Assembly (NCBI RefSeq): GCF_000421525.1
Contig: NZ_ATXE01000004.1
Coordinates: forward strand, 62,001 to 126,000
Reading direction: 5' to 3'
Source: Aestuariimicrobium kwangyangense DSM 21549
GTDB lineage: Bacteria; Actinomycetota; Actinomycetes; Propionibacteriales; Propionibacteriaceae
DNA length: 64,000 nt
The position numbers and the translations under genes are program-made. Under the pieces are notes generated by a model that saw only the letters and a program-made list of their open reading frames with translations, made no database searches and was not told where the DNA came from. Below, piece after piece: positions 57,069-64,000 of the stretch (within the stretch, counting starts at the first letter, position 1; each line of letters begins with the position of its first letter).

Positions 57069-58427
57069 TCAGCGAGCCAGTCGGGCCAGCAGCAGGGTCT
57101 CGGCCAGGCAGGCCTTGCGCCAGTCGCCGAGGTGCAATGACTCATCAATGCCGTGGGCTCGGCTGTCGGGGTCACCGACGGCGGTCACCAGCACGTCCGC
57201 CTGGGGGAACTGCCGCTGGAAGTCAGCCACCATCGGGATCGAGCCTCCCTGGCCGACCTGGACCGGATCGACCCCCCAAGCCTCCCGGAAGGCGTCGGTG
57301 GCGGCCTCGGCGACGGCGCCCTCGAACGGGATCAGTCCCGGCTGGCCGGCGTCGCCGTCACGGACCGTGACGTGGGCGCCGAACGGTGCGTGGCTCTCGA
57401 GGTGGGCCCGCAGGGCCTGGGTGGCACGGTGGGCGTCGTCACCGGGCGCCACCCGCAACGAGACCTTGGCGCGCGCCTTCGGCTGCAGCGTGTTCGACGC
57501 GTTCGCGACCGAGGGGGCATCAATGGCGAGGACGGAGACCGATGGCTGGGCCCACAGCCGGCTCACCACCGAGCCGTCACCGATCCAGTCGACCCCGTCG
57601 AGCAGCCCGGTCTCCGACCGCAACCGGTCCTCCGGGTAGTCCAGGTCGGGCGCGTCGGTGCTGCCGAGGCCGGCGACGGCCACTCGTCCGCGGTCGTCGT
57701 GCAGGGTCGCGAGCAGGCGGCAGAGGGTGGTCAGTGCGTCGGGGACGACCCCACCGAACGACCCGGAGTGCAGAGCGTGGTCGAGGGTCTCGACCTCGAC
57801 GACGCAGTCCGCGAGGCCCCGCAGGGTGGTGGTGAAGGCGGGCACCCCGACCTGCCAGTTGCCGGAGTCGGCGATCACGAACACGTCGGCCGCCAGCGCT
57901 TCGTGGTGGCGCTCGATGATGGTGGCGAGGCTCGGCGAGCCGATCTCCTCCTCACCCTCGATGAACAGGGTGACGCCGACGGGCGGCTGGCCCTCGTAGG
58001 CCCGCAGGGCTGCCAGGTGGACGGCCAGTCCACCCTTGTCGTCTGAGGTGCCGCGGCCGAACAGTCGGTCCTCCCCCACCGCGTCGGTGCGCTCGGTGGC
58101 GACGAACGGCTCACTCGTCCACAGGGACTCGTCGCCGGTGGGCTGCACGTCGTGGTGGGCGTAGAGGCAGACGGTGGGCTGACCCGAGGGGGCAGGGAAG
58201 TGGGCGATGACGGCGGGCTTGCCACCGTCCTCACTGACGATGCGCACGTCGGGGCAACCGAGGGCCTCGAGTTGGGCGACCACCCAGGCCGCCGACCGGT
58301 CGACCTGGTCGGCGTGGTCGGGCAGCGAACTCACCGACGCGATGGCGCAGTGTTCCTTGAGGGAGTCGAGGGTGGCGGGCAGCACCGCTTCAACGCGGGC
58401 CCGCAGCTCAGCATCGTCGAAAGCCAT
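57069..58427 (-). CDS. M20-family metallopeptidase (dipeptidase)
   Basis: A 452-residue zinc peptidase of the M20/ArgE-DapE-CPG2 type. Metal ligands are in YAHHDVQPTG (His-x-Asp), GRGTSDDKGGL (Asp) and EGEEEIGSP (Glu pair); further ones are in IADSGNW and near the C-terminus (AHGIDESLHLGD). The dimerisation domain lies between. It should act on dipeptides in the cytosol, as there is no signal peptide. The ATG at 58427 is 6 nt after a TAGGGT box, back to back with the subtilase promoter. It begins the operon with DUF1992 and the APH-family gene. Confidence 0.9.
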   Translation of the reverse strand: MAFDDAELRARVEAVLPATLDSLKEHCAIASVSSLPDHADQVDRSAAWVVAQLEALGCPDVRIVSEDGGKPAVIAHFPAPSGQPTVCLYAHHDVQPTGDESLWTSEPFVATERTDAVGEDRLFGRGTSDDKGGLAVHLAALRAYEGQPPVGVTLFIEGEEEIGSPSLATIIERHHEALAADVFVIADSGNWQVGVPAFTTTLRGLADCVVEVETLDHALHSGSFGGVVPDALTTLCRLLATLHDDRGRVAVAGLGSTDAPDLDYPEDRLRSETGLLDGVDWIGDGSVVSRLWAQPSVSVLAIDAPSVANASNTLQPKARAKVSLRVAPGDDAHRATQALRAHLESHAPFGAHVTVRDGDAGQPGLIPFEGAVAEAATDAFREAWGVDPVQVGQGGSIPMVADFQRQFPQADVLVTAVGDPDSRAHGIDESLHLGDWRKACLAETLLLARLAR

Positions 58428-58433
58428 GGTTCG

Positions 58434-58439
58434 ACCCTA
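58434..58439 (-). promoter_or_regulatory. -10 box TAGGGT, leaderless start of M20 gene
   Basis: On the minus strand TAGGGT, 6 nt, ATG at 58427. The divergent promoter at 58492 is 53 bp away. Confidence 0.65.
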
Positions 58440-58491
58440 CGCAGTTCACCCGTGGGCCGCGAGCCGACCCCGACCGGTCAGGCCGGGTGCC

Positions 58492-58497
58492 TAGGAT
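58492..58497 (+). promoter_or_regulatory. -10 box TAGGAT, leaderless start of subtilase
   Basis: TAGGAT, 6 nt, then GTG at 58504. Confidence 0.6.
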
Positions 58498-58503
58498 GCT
58501 CGG

Positions 58504-60330
58504 GTGACGTGCACCCCTCAGGCCCGCAGATGGGTCCTTCCCCTGCTCGTGGTCACCGGAGTGCTGGCGGCGTCGACCCCGCCGCTGCCCGCCGAGGCCG
58601 CACCTGGCCTGCCGGCGGGTTGGTCGAGCGAGGTCCTGGTGCGTTTCGCGCCCTCGGCCGACCGTGTCCACCGCACCCAGGTGCTGAAGGCGGCCCAGTC
58701 GACGAAGCGACTCACCAGGACCCCCGTGGAGAAGAGGCAACTGTTCACCGGAACCGTCGTGGTCGATGGCGCCGGCGATCCGCAGGCCGTGATCGCCGCC
58801 CTGCGAGCCCGCTCCGACGTGGAGTACGCCGTGCCCAACCGTCGGGTCACCGCGGTCAGCAACGATCCCGACTTCGCCAAGCAGTGGAACCTCAAGGGGC
58901 CCGCGAGCATCAACGTCGAGCCCGTCTGGCAGTGGACGGGGACCGGGGTCAACGTGGCGGTGCTCGACACCGGCCGGACCGCCCACCCCGATCTGGCGGG
59001 GCAGTACCTCGGGGGGTATGACTTCATCGCCGACCCGACGGCCGCCGGCGACGGCAACGGCCGCGACGGTGACCCCACCGACGTGGGTGACTTCTGCAGC
59101 TCGACGGGTGACTCGTCCTCGTGGCACGGCACCGCGGTGGCCGGCACCATCGCCGCCCTGCGTGACAACGGACGAAACATCGCCGGGGTGGCGCCCGGGG
59201 CGAAGATCGTGCCCCTGCGCGTGCTCGGCCGCTGCGGCGGGCTGGAGTCCGACGTGATCGACGCCATCGGCTGGGCCAGTGGCATCCCCGTGCCGGGAGT
59301 GCCCACCAACACCCATCCGGCGAAGGTGATCAACCTCTCCCTCAGCACCCTCGACCCTTCGAGCTGCACCGCTGACTGGCAGCAGGCCGTCCAGGCCGCC
59401 AGGGCCCAGGGGTCCCTGGTGGTGACGGCGGCCGGCAACGCCGGCGCGGCCGCCCAGAACTTCGCGCCCGGCAACTGCCCGGGAGTGCTCGACGTGGCCG
59501 CGAGCACCTCGACCCAGGCGCGTGCGGTCTATTCGAACTACGGCGGTCCGGTCGATCTCGCAGCGCCGGGCGGCGACCAGTCGGCCCCCCTCATGCTGCT
59601 GGGCGTGAATGCCGGCACCACGAACAATGGCTCCTACACCGACGTCCTGGGGGCGGGCACCTCGTTCGCAGCGCCACAGGTCGCCGGGGTGGCCGCGATG
59701 TTGTGGCAGCAGCAGCCGACGCTGACGGTCGCCCAGGTCGAGGCAGCACTCACGAGCAGGGCCCGCCCGGCAGCAACCTGCTCGGGTTGCGGCAGCGGCA
59801 TCGTGGACGCCTCCCGCACCCTGACCCCGACCCTCAGCTCGCAGGTCTGGGCGGCCACCGGACTCGACGGTGGTACCCGGGTCTCGTTCCGCGGCACCGG
59901 GTTCACAGGCGTCACCGCGGTCACCGTGGGAGGGGTGCGACTGGCTGACCTGGTGGTCAGCTCCGACACCGAACTCAGCGGCGTCATGCCCGCCCACGTG
60001 TCGCCGGGCGCCTACCCGATCCGGATGGTCGGAGCGGCCGGGACCACCATGGTCGGACGAGCGACCTACGTCGCCCAACCCGTGATCTCGTCGCTGTCGA
60101 CCACCAGGGGGTCCTCCGGCATCGTGATCCGGGTGACCGGACGAGGGTTCCTGCCCGGGATGACGGCCGATGTCGGTGGGGTGGCGGCCGTGGTCACCAA
60201 GGTCGAGTCGCCCACCTCGGCACTGGTCAGGATCCCGGCAGGGTCGTCCGGTCGTCGGGGGATCGTGCACGTGACCACCTCGCAGGGCACCAGTTCTGGA
60301 CGCAAGGCTGCCGTCTTCACCTGGGCGTGA
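58504..60330 (+). CDS. secreted S8 subtilisin-like serine protease with two IPT/TIG domains
   Basis: A 608-residue exported protease. A signal peptide spans about 1-32. A propeptide (VLVRFAP...VVVDGAGDPQAVIAALRARSDVEYAVPN) runs to about 120, and the catalytic domain follows with Asp155 (VAVLDTGR), His198 (WHGTAVAG), Asn302 (AAGNAG) and Ser387 (GAGTSFAAPQVAG). Residues about 440-520 and 525-605 are two Ig-like IPT/TIG domains. Cysteines are paired across the domain, suggesting disulfides. Probably degrades proteins outside the cell. The GTG start is leaderless. Confidence 0.92.
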   Translation: MTCTPQARRWVLPLLVVTGVLAASTPPLPAEAAPGLPAGWSSEVLVRFAPSADRVHRTQVLKAAQSTKRLTRTPVEKRQLFTGTVVVDGAGDPQAVIAALRARSDVEYAVPNRRVTAVSNDPDFAKQWNLKGPASINVEPVWQWTGTGVNVAVLDTGRTAHPDLAGQYLGGYDFIADPTAAGDGNGRDGDPTDVGDFCSSTGDSSSWHGTAVAGTIAALRDNGRNIAGVAPGAKIVPLRVLGRCGGLESDVIDAIGWASGIPVPGVPTNTHPAKVINLSLSTLDPSSCTADWQQAVQAARAQGSLVVTAAGNAGAAAQNFAPGNCPGVLDVAASTSTQARAVYSNYGGPVDLAAPGGDQSAPLMLLGVNAGTTNNGSYTDVLGAGTSFAAPQVAGVAAMLWQQQPTLTVAQVEAALTSRARPAATCSGCGSGIVDASRTLTPTLSSQVWAATGLDGGTRVSFRGTGFTGVTAVTVGGVRLADLVVSSDTELSGVMPAHVSPGAYPIRMVGAAGTTMVGRATYVAQPVISSLSTTRGSSGIVIRVTGRGFLPGMTADVGGVAAVVTKVESPTSALVRIPAGSSGRRGIVHVTTSQGTSSGRKAAVFTWA

Positions 60331-60348
60331 GGCGGCGAGGGGTTGCCT

Positions 60349-60367
60349 CCGGGGCAGGTGGCCCCGG
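60349..60367 (+). terminator. possible hairpin between subtilase and amylase genes
   Basis: CCGGGGC (60349-60355) and GCCCCGG (60361-60367) with a 5-nt loop. No T run, so termination would be factor-dependent at best. Confidence 0.35.
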
Positions 60368-60442
60368 GCTGGAACGGGGCAGCTTGGACGGGCCGCACGA
60401 TGGGGGGTGCCCATCCTCGTCCTCACCTGACACAGTGACCTC

Positions 60443-61990
60443 ATGACGCAGGACCCCACGAACCCTCGCCCCACGAGACACCGTGCGAGGGCCTTCGCAC
60501 CCCTGGCCGTGCTGCTCCTGGGCCTGGTCGTGATCGCTGCCCTGGTCGCGATCCAGCCGCGGGGTACGGGCTCGTCCCCGTCGCCCACCAGCGCCACCAG
60601 CCCCAGCGGCGCCCGCACTCCGACCGGTCCGGCGCAGCCGGTCGGCGTCCAACTCTTCCAGTGGCCGTGGACCTCGATCGGCGCCGAGTGCCCCGCCCTG
60701 GCCAAGGACGGCTACGCGTTCGTCCAGACCTCTCCCCCACAGGAGTCGATCACCGGGGATCCTGCCTCGCTGGCTCCGTGGTGGATCGTCTACCAGCCCG
60801 TCTCGTACAAGCTCGAGTCAACCCTCGGCACCCGCGCCGAGTTCGCCGCGATGGTGAAGGCCTGCCACGCGGCAGGCGTCGAGGTGCTGGTCGATGCCGT
60901 CATCAACCACATGACGGGTCAGGACACGCCCGGGGTCGGCACCGCGGGCTCCCACTACGACCACTACGACTACCCGGGCCTCTACGGACGGGCGGATTTC
61001 CACCACTGCGGGCTCACGGCCGGCGACGAGATCGTCGACTACACCAACGCCACCGAGGTGCAGACCTGCGAACTGGTCAACCTCGCCGACCTCGACACCG
61101 GCTCCCCCAAGGTGCGACGCACCCTCACCGCCTATCTCGCCGACCTCCAGTCGCTGGGGGTGGACGGTTTCCGCGTCGACGCCGCGAAGCACATCTCGCC
61201 GGCCGACCTGGCCGCCATTCTCGACCCCTTGCCGAAGCGTCCGCGGTTGGTGCTCGAGGTGATCCGGGGCGGGGACGACGAACCGATCGCCCCCGAGCAG
61301 TACGCCGGCATCGGTCGGGTGCAGGAGTTCGGCTACGCCCGCGCCCTGCAGAACATCTTCGGCAACTATTCGTTCGACTCCCTCAACGACTTCAACACCG
61401 CCTCGTGGCTGCCCTCGGTCAACGCCATCACCTTCGTCGACAACCACGACACCGAGCGCAACGGCGAGACCCTCTCGATCCAACGACTGGACGAGTACCG
61501 GTTCGGGGAGGCCTTCCTGCTCGGCTACGGCTACGGCACCCCCGTGGTCTACTCCGGGTACCGATTCGAAGTGGGGGCCACCGACCAGGGGCCGGCCCGT
61601 GACTCGTCCGGTCAGGTACTTCCCGCCACCTGCACGGGCGTGACCCAGCCCCGGGACGAGGGGTTCAGCTGCAACCACCGCGACCGACTCGTGATCGGCA
61701 TGATGGCCTTCCACCGAGCCGTCGGCGACGCGCCGGCCGAGGTGGCCGCCGACGGCAACCTGGCCACCATCGTCCGCAGGGCCGACGGGGCAGGCGCGGG
61801 TGGCGGGGTGGGCTTCGTGGCCATCAACGCCGGCGAGACCGCGGCCACCTCACAGCGACAGACCGGGCTGGCCGACGGTGACCACTGCAACCTGGCGGAC
61901 GGGTGCGCGTCCACGGTGCAGGTGAAGGACGGACTGCTGGTCACCCCGGTCCCGGCCGGGTCGGTCGTGGCGATCACCGTCGGGCGATAG
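60443..61990 (+). CDS. secreted GH13 alpha-amylase
   Basis: A 515-residue exported enzyme that cuts alpha-1,4 links in starch or glycogen. A cytosolic tail and hydrophobic segment (about 17-37) are followed by a Ser/Pro/Thr linker, so it is either secreted or membrane-tethered. GH13 motifs: DAVINHMTG (region I), GFRVDAAKH with Asp246, LEVIRGG with Glu272 and FVDNHD with Asp336. The invariant acids are all present. It resembles animal/actinobacterial amylases (GH13_32 type) by eye. It has no starch-binding domain. It ends 23 bp from the convergent GH32 gene. Confidence 0.9.
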   Translation: MTQDPTNPRPTRHRARAFAPLAVLLLGLVVIAALVAIQPRGTGSSPSPTSATSPSGARTPTGPAQPVGVQLFQWPWTSIGAECPALAKDGYAFVQTSPPQESITGDPASLAPWWIVYQPVSYKLESTLGTRAEFAAMVKACHAAGVEVLVDAVINHMTGQDTPGVGTAGSHYDHYDYPGLYGRADFHHCGLTAGDEIVDYTNATEVQTCELVNLADLDTGSPKVRRTLTAYLADLQSLGVDGFRVDAAKHISPADLAAILDPLPKRPRLVLEVIRGGDDEPIAPEQYAGIGRVQEFGYARALQNIFGNYSFDSLNDFNTASWLPSVNAITFVDNHDTERNGETLSIQRLDEYRFGEAFLLGYGYGTPVVYSGYRFEVGATDQGPARDSSGQVLPATCTGVTQPRDEGFSCNHRDRLVIGMMAFHRAVGDAPAEVAADGNLATIVRRADGAGAGGGVGFVAINAGETAATSQRQTGLADGDHCNLADGCASTVQVKDGLLVTPVPAGSVVAITVGR

Positions 61991-62013
61991 GCGACCTCAG
62001 CGAGCCGCTGGAG

Positions 62014-63444
62014 TCAGGCGGACAGGCCTTCCACCCGGACGGGTCCGGTGGTCTCGACCCGCAGCGGGCCGTCGACCGGGAAGGTCTGCAGGCTGGCGCT
62101 GACCAGCCCGTCGGCGGTGAAGACCTCGACCAGCCCGTGGTCCTCGATCACGACCAGGTCGACCGGGTCGCTGGTTGCCGAACCCGCACGCCCCAGAGGC
62201 ACCACGATCGGCGCCTCGGGATGCACGGCGATGACCGACGCACGGGAGCGATCGATCTCGAGCCGGTCGCCGGGCCGCCTGATGACCAGTTCGCTGCTGG
62301 CCGGTTCGCCGCCAGCGCTGTCGCCCACCCGCCGCAGGGTGAGGGCTCCGCCGTCGTCCAGACCCGTCGTGATCCGGTAGGCGGCGGCCGTGGCCAGGGC
62401 CCCTCCGGGAGCGGGGTGGAGTTCTGTGAACAGGCTGGGCAGCAGGGGTAGGTGGGCCAGCGCCAACTCGTCCCCGTCACGTCGAAGGCGCAGTCGCCTG
62501 GGCAGGGTCATCGCCGACGCCCAAGGGCGGGTGGGGCTGTCGCGCGCGTAGAGCCAGTTGCTCATCCATCCGATCAGGGTGGTCTCGGACTCACCCGAGA
62601 AGGTCACGCCGGCGTACAGGTCGGGGCCGTGGTCGAGCCAGCGTGACTCCTGCTGGCTGGTGAAGACCTCGCCGTCGAAGCCCCCGACGAACCATTGCAT
62701 GCCGGAGCCTCCGGCTGGTGCCCCGTCGCCGACGCTCACCAGCATCACCCAGCGGCTCTCGGACGTCCCCTCGACGGGCATCTCGAACAGGTCGGGGCAT
62801 TCCCAGATGCCGAAGGTCGAACCCTCGGGCCCGAAGCTGCTGGCGAGCGTCCACTCGACCAAGTTGGTCGAGGTGTGCACCAGCACCTGCCGTTCGTGGG
62901 CCTCGACGGCGACCATCACCCAACGCTGGGTCGGCGTGTGCCAGAACACCTTCGGGTCGCGGAAGTTCTCCGAACCACGCATGAGAACGGGATTGCCCGC
63001 GAACCGCGTCCAGGTCTGGCCGTCATCGAGACTGAAGGCCAACGACTGGCCCTGCTGGTTGCCCCAGGTGGGGTCGGACTGGAAGGCGCTGGTGTGGATC
63101 GCCACCAGCGGTGGGTTCTCGGCGGTGCCGAATCCCGAGGTGTTCAGCTGGTCGAAGACGACGCTGCCCGAGAAGATGCCCTCGGTCGGGGTGCCCACGA
63201 TCGCCACCGGTTTTTCGGTCCAGGAGAGGTAGTCGGACGAGGTGGCGTGCCCCCACGACATGTTCCCCCACTCACGCCCGTGCGGGTTGTTCTGGAAGAA
63301 CAGGTGGTGCACACCGTGGTGGGTGATCAGCCCGTTGGGGTCGTTGAGCCACGTGTCGCGAGCCGTGAAGTGCAGACTCGGACGCCACTGCGCGGTCTGT
63401 GGCGCCTCGACCTCGGACGACGGGTCGTGGGTGTTGTCGGACAT
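62014..63444 (-). CDS. GH32 beta-fructosidase (sucrose/levan hydrolase)
   Basis: A 476-residue GH32 enzyme. The nucleophile motif is TWLNDPNG with Asp35; the transition-state motif is FRDPK (about 158) and the acid/base is in WECPDLF (about 213). The five-bladed catalytic part is followed by a C-terminal beta-sandwich. No signal peptide, so it acts inside the cell on sucrose, sucrose-phosphate or fructo-oligosaccharides. ATG with GGAGAGG upstream. It lies 30 bp downstream of purL on the same strand. Confidence 0.92.
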   Translation of the reverse strand: MSDNTHDPSSEVEAPQTAQWRPSLHFTARDTWLNDPNGLITHHGVHHLFFQNNPHGREWGNMSWGHATSSDYLSWTEKPVAIVGTPTEGIFSGSVVFDQLNTSGFGTAENPPLVAIHTSAFQSDPTWGNQQGQSLAFSLDDGQTWTRFAGNPVLMRGSENFRDPKVFWHTPTQRWVMVAVEAHERQVLVHTSTNLVEWTLASSFGPEGSTFGIWECPDLFEMPVEGTSESRWVMLVSVGDGAPAGGSGMQWFVGGFDGEVFTSQQESRWLDHGPDLYAGVTFSGESETTLIGWMSNWLYARDSPTRPWASAMTLPRRLRLRRDGDELALAHLPLLPSLFTELHPAPGGALATAAAYRITTGLDDGGALTLRRVGDSAGGEPASSELVIRRPGDRLEIDRSRASVIAVHPEAPIVVPLGRAGSATSDPVDLVVIEDHGLVEVFTADGLVSASLQTFPVDGPLRVETTGPVRVEGLSA

Positions 63445-63474
63445 GGCCGCACCTCTCCTTGCTTCGCGGCCGGC

Positions 63475-64000
63475 TCAGCCGACCGGGGCCAGTTGGGCAG
63501 CCGGGGCGTTCATGGCGTCAGGGATGGGTGCCGTCCATGCGGTGCGGAGTTCGTCCAGCCCGATGTCGAACCGTCCGCCCTCGAAGCCGCCGATCACCTC
63601 GAGCGACCCCTCACCGGTGACCTCACCGATCCGCTCCCAGGCGACACCGTGTTCGGCGCACAGCTCCTGCAGACGACCCAGGGACGAACCGGGCAACGAC
63701 ACCAGGGCGCGGCCCGCGGACTCCGAGAACAACTGCACCGTCGCGTCACCACCGCCCTGGGGCAGGGTGACGGCCACACCGAGGTTGTGGTGCAGGGACG
63801 ACTCGACCAGCGCCTGCGCCAGGCCCCCGTCGGCCAGGTCATGGGCCGAACTCAACAGTCCCTCGACGGCGGAGCTGATCAACACGCGTCCGAGTGCCTT
63901 CTCGGCCTCGAAGTCGACCACCGGCGGTCGTCCACCCAGGTGCCCGGCGTGGACGACCTCGGCCCACGCCGAACCCGACAGTTCCTCGCGGGTGGTTCCG
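63475..64000 (-). CDS. purL: PurL, FGAM synthase large subunit, C-terminal part
   Basis: The C-terminal end of phosphoribosylformylglycinamidine synthase II; the gene begins beyond the right edge. Residues readable include ELSGSAWAEVVHAGHLGG, then VDFEAEKALGRVLISSAVEGLLSSAHDLADGGLAQAL, which matches the second AIRS-type domain of PurL (substrate-binding DLxDGGL). It acts on FGAR, the substrate just before PurM, and so belongs to the same pathway as purF/purM about 8 kb to its left. Confidence 0.9.
   Translation of the reverse strand, partial: GTTREELSGSAWAEVVHAGHLGGRPPVVDFEAEKALGRVLISSAVEGLLSSAHDLADGGLAQALVESSLHHNLGVAVTLPQGGGDATVQLFSESAGRALVSLPGSSLGRLQELCAEHGVAWERIGEVTGEGSLEVIGGFEGGRFDIGLDELRTAWTAPIPDAMNAPAAQLAPVG

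Noticed and set aside
1-64000. CRISPR arrays, insertion sequences or prophage
   Set aside because: No regularly spaced repeats, no transposase or phage structural motifs on either strand; the accessory block around the hsd genes has no integrase or flanking tRNA repeat that I can see.

Overview
This is a 64-kb chromosomal segment from a high-GC Gram-positive bacterium. The dense GC-rich coding, DUF3073 and DUF1992 proteins, PurF with a propeptide and iron-sulfur cysteines, menaquinone genes and many leaderless starts all indicate Actinomycetota. Gene order and the leaderless promoter style would fit the Propionibacteriaceae, but the family assignment is an inference. There is no ribosomal RNA, no CRISPR array, no recognisable insertion sequence and no prophage.

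Left part (1-23 kb). A menaquinone cluster runs leftwards (menE, menA, an S41-like secreted protein, menC, menD, then a truncated ZIP metal transporter). Next come a MarR/MFS pair, a DUF4031-HD protein and a glycerol-phosphodiester/dihydroxyacetone locus. That locus holds a rare fusion of a glycerophosphodiester phosphodiesterase with an inositol-monophosphatase domain, followed by dhaK, dhaL and a three-domain DhaM-HPr-EI protein. A sugar nucleotidyltransferase coupled to a galactokinase-like kinase follows, then a CDF metal transporter, a second MarR/MFS pair with a clear operator, and a patatin-like lipase.

Middle part (23-47 kb). After tRNA-Lys come a NYN/LOTUS protein and a divergent arsenic locus (arsR versus arsD-arsA) with two operators but no efflux pump in the window. 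Then there is a large secreted FG-GAP protein and a zinc alcohol dehydrogenase. An accessory defence block (about 31.0-39.4 kb) carries a small membrane protein, a complete type I restriction-modification operon (hsdM-hsdS-hsdR) and an AlbA_2/Schlafen-type regulator flanked by related repeats. A LacI-controlled sugar locus follows. It has two cupin phosphoglucose isomerases on one strand and lacI, a cytoplasmic GH13 enzyme, a ROK kinase and a mannose-6-phosphate-isomerase-like protein on the other, with matching operators at both promoters.

Right part (47-64 kb). This holds a membrane-anchored GroEL-apical-like protein, a secreted SH3-repeat protein behind a structured 5' leader, three tRNAs (Glu, Asp, Phe) with strong terminators, NDH-2, a lysophospholipase, purM-purF, an M20 peptidase-DUF1992-phosphotransferase operon, a secreted subtilase, a secreted alpha-amylase, a GH32 fructosidase and the end of purL.

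A striking property of the whole window is regulatory. At least fourteen genes start exactly 6 nt after a -10 hexamer of the type TAGGCT/TAGGGT, which implies leaderless mRNAs that begin at the start codon. Genes with Shine-Dalgarno sequences are mostly internal to operons or have longer leaders.
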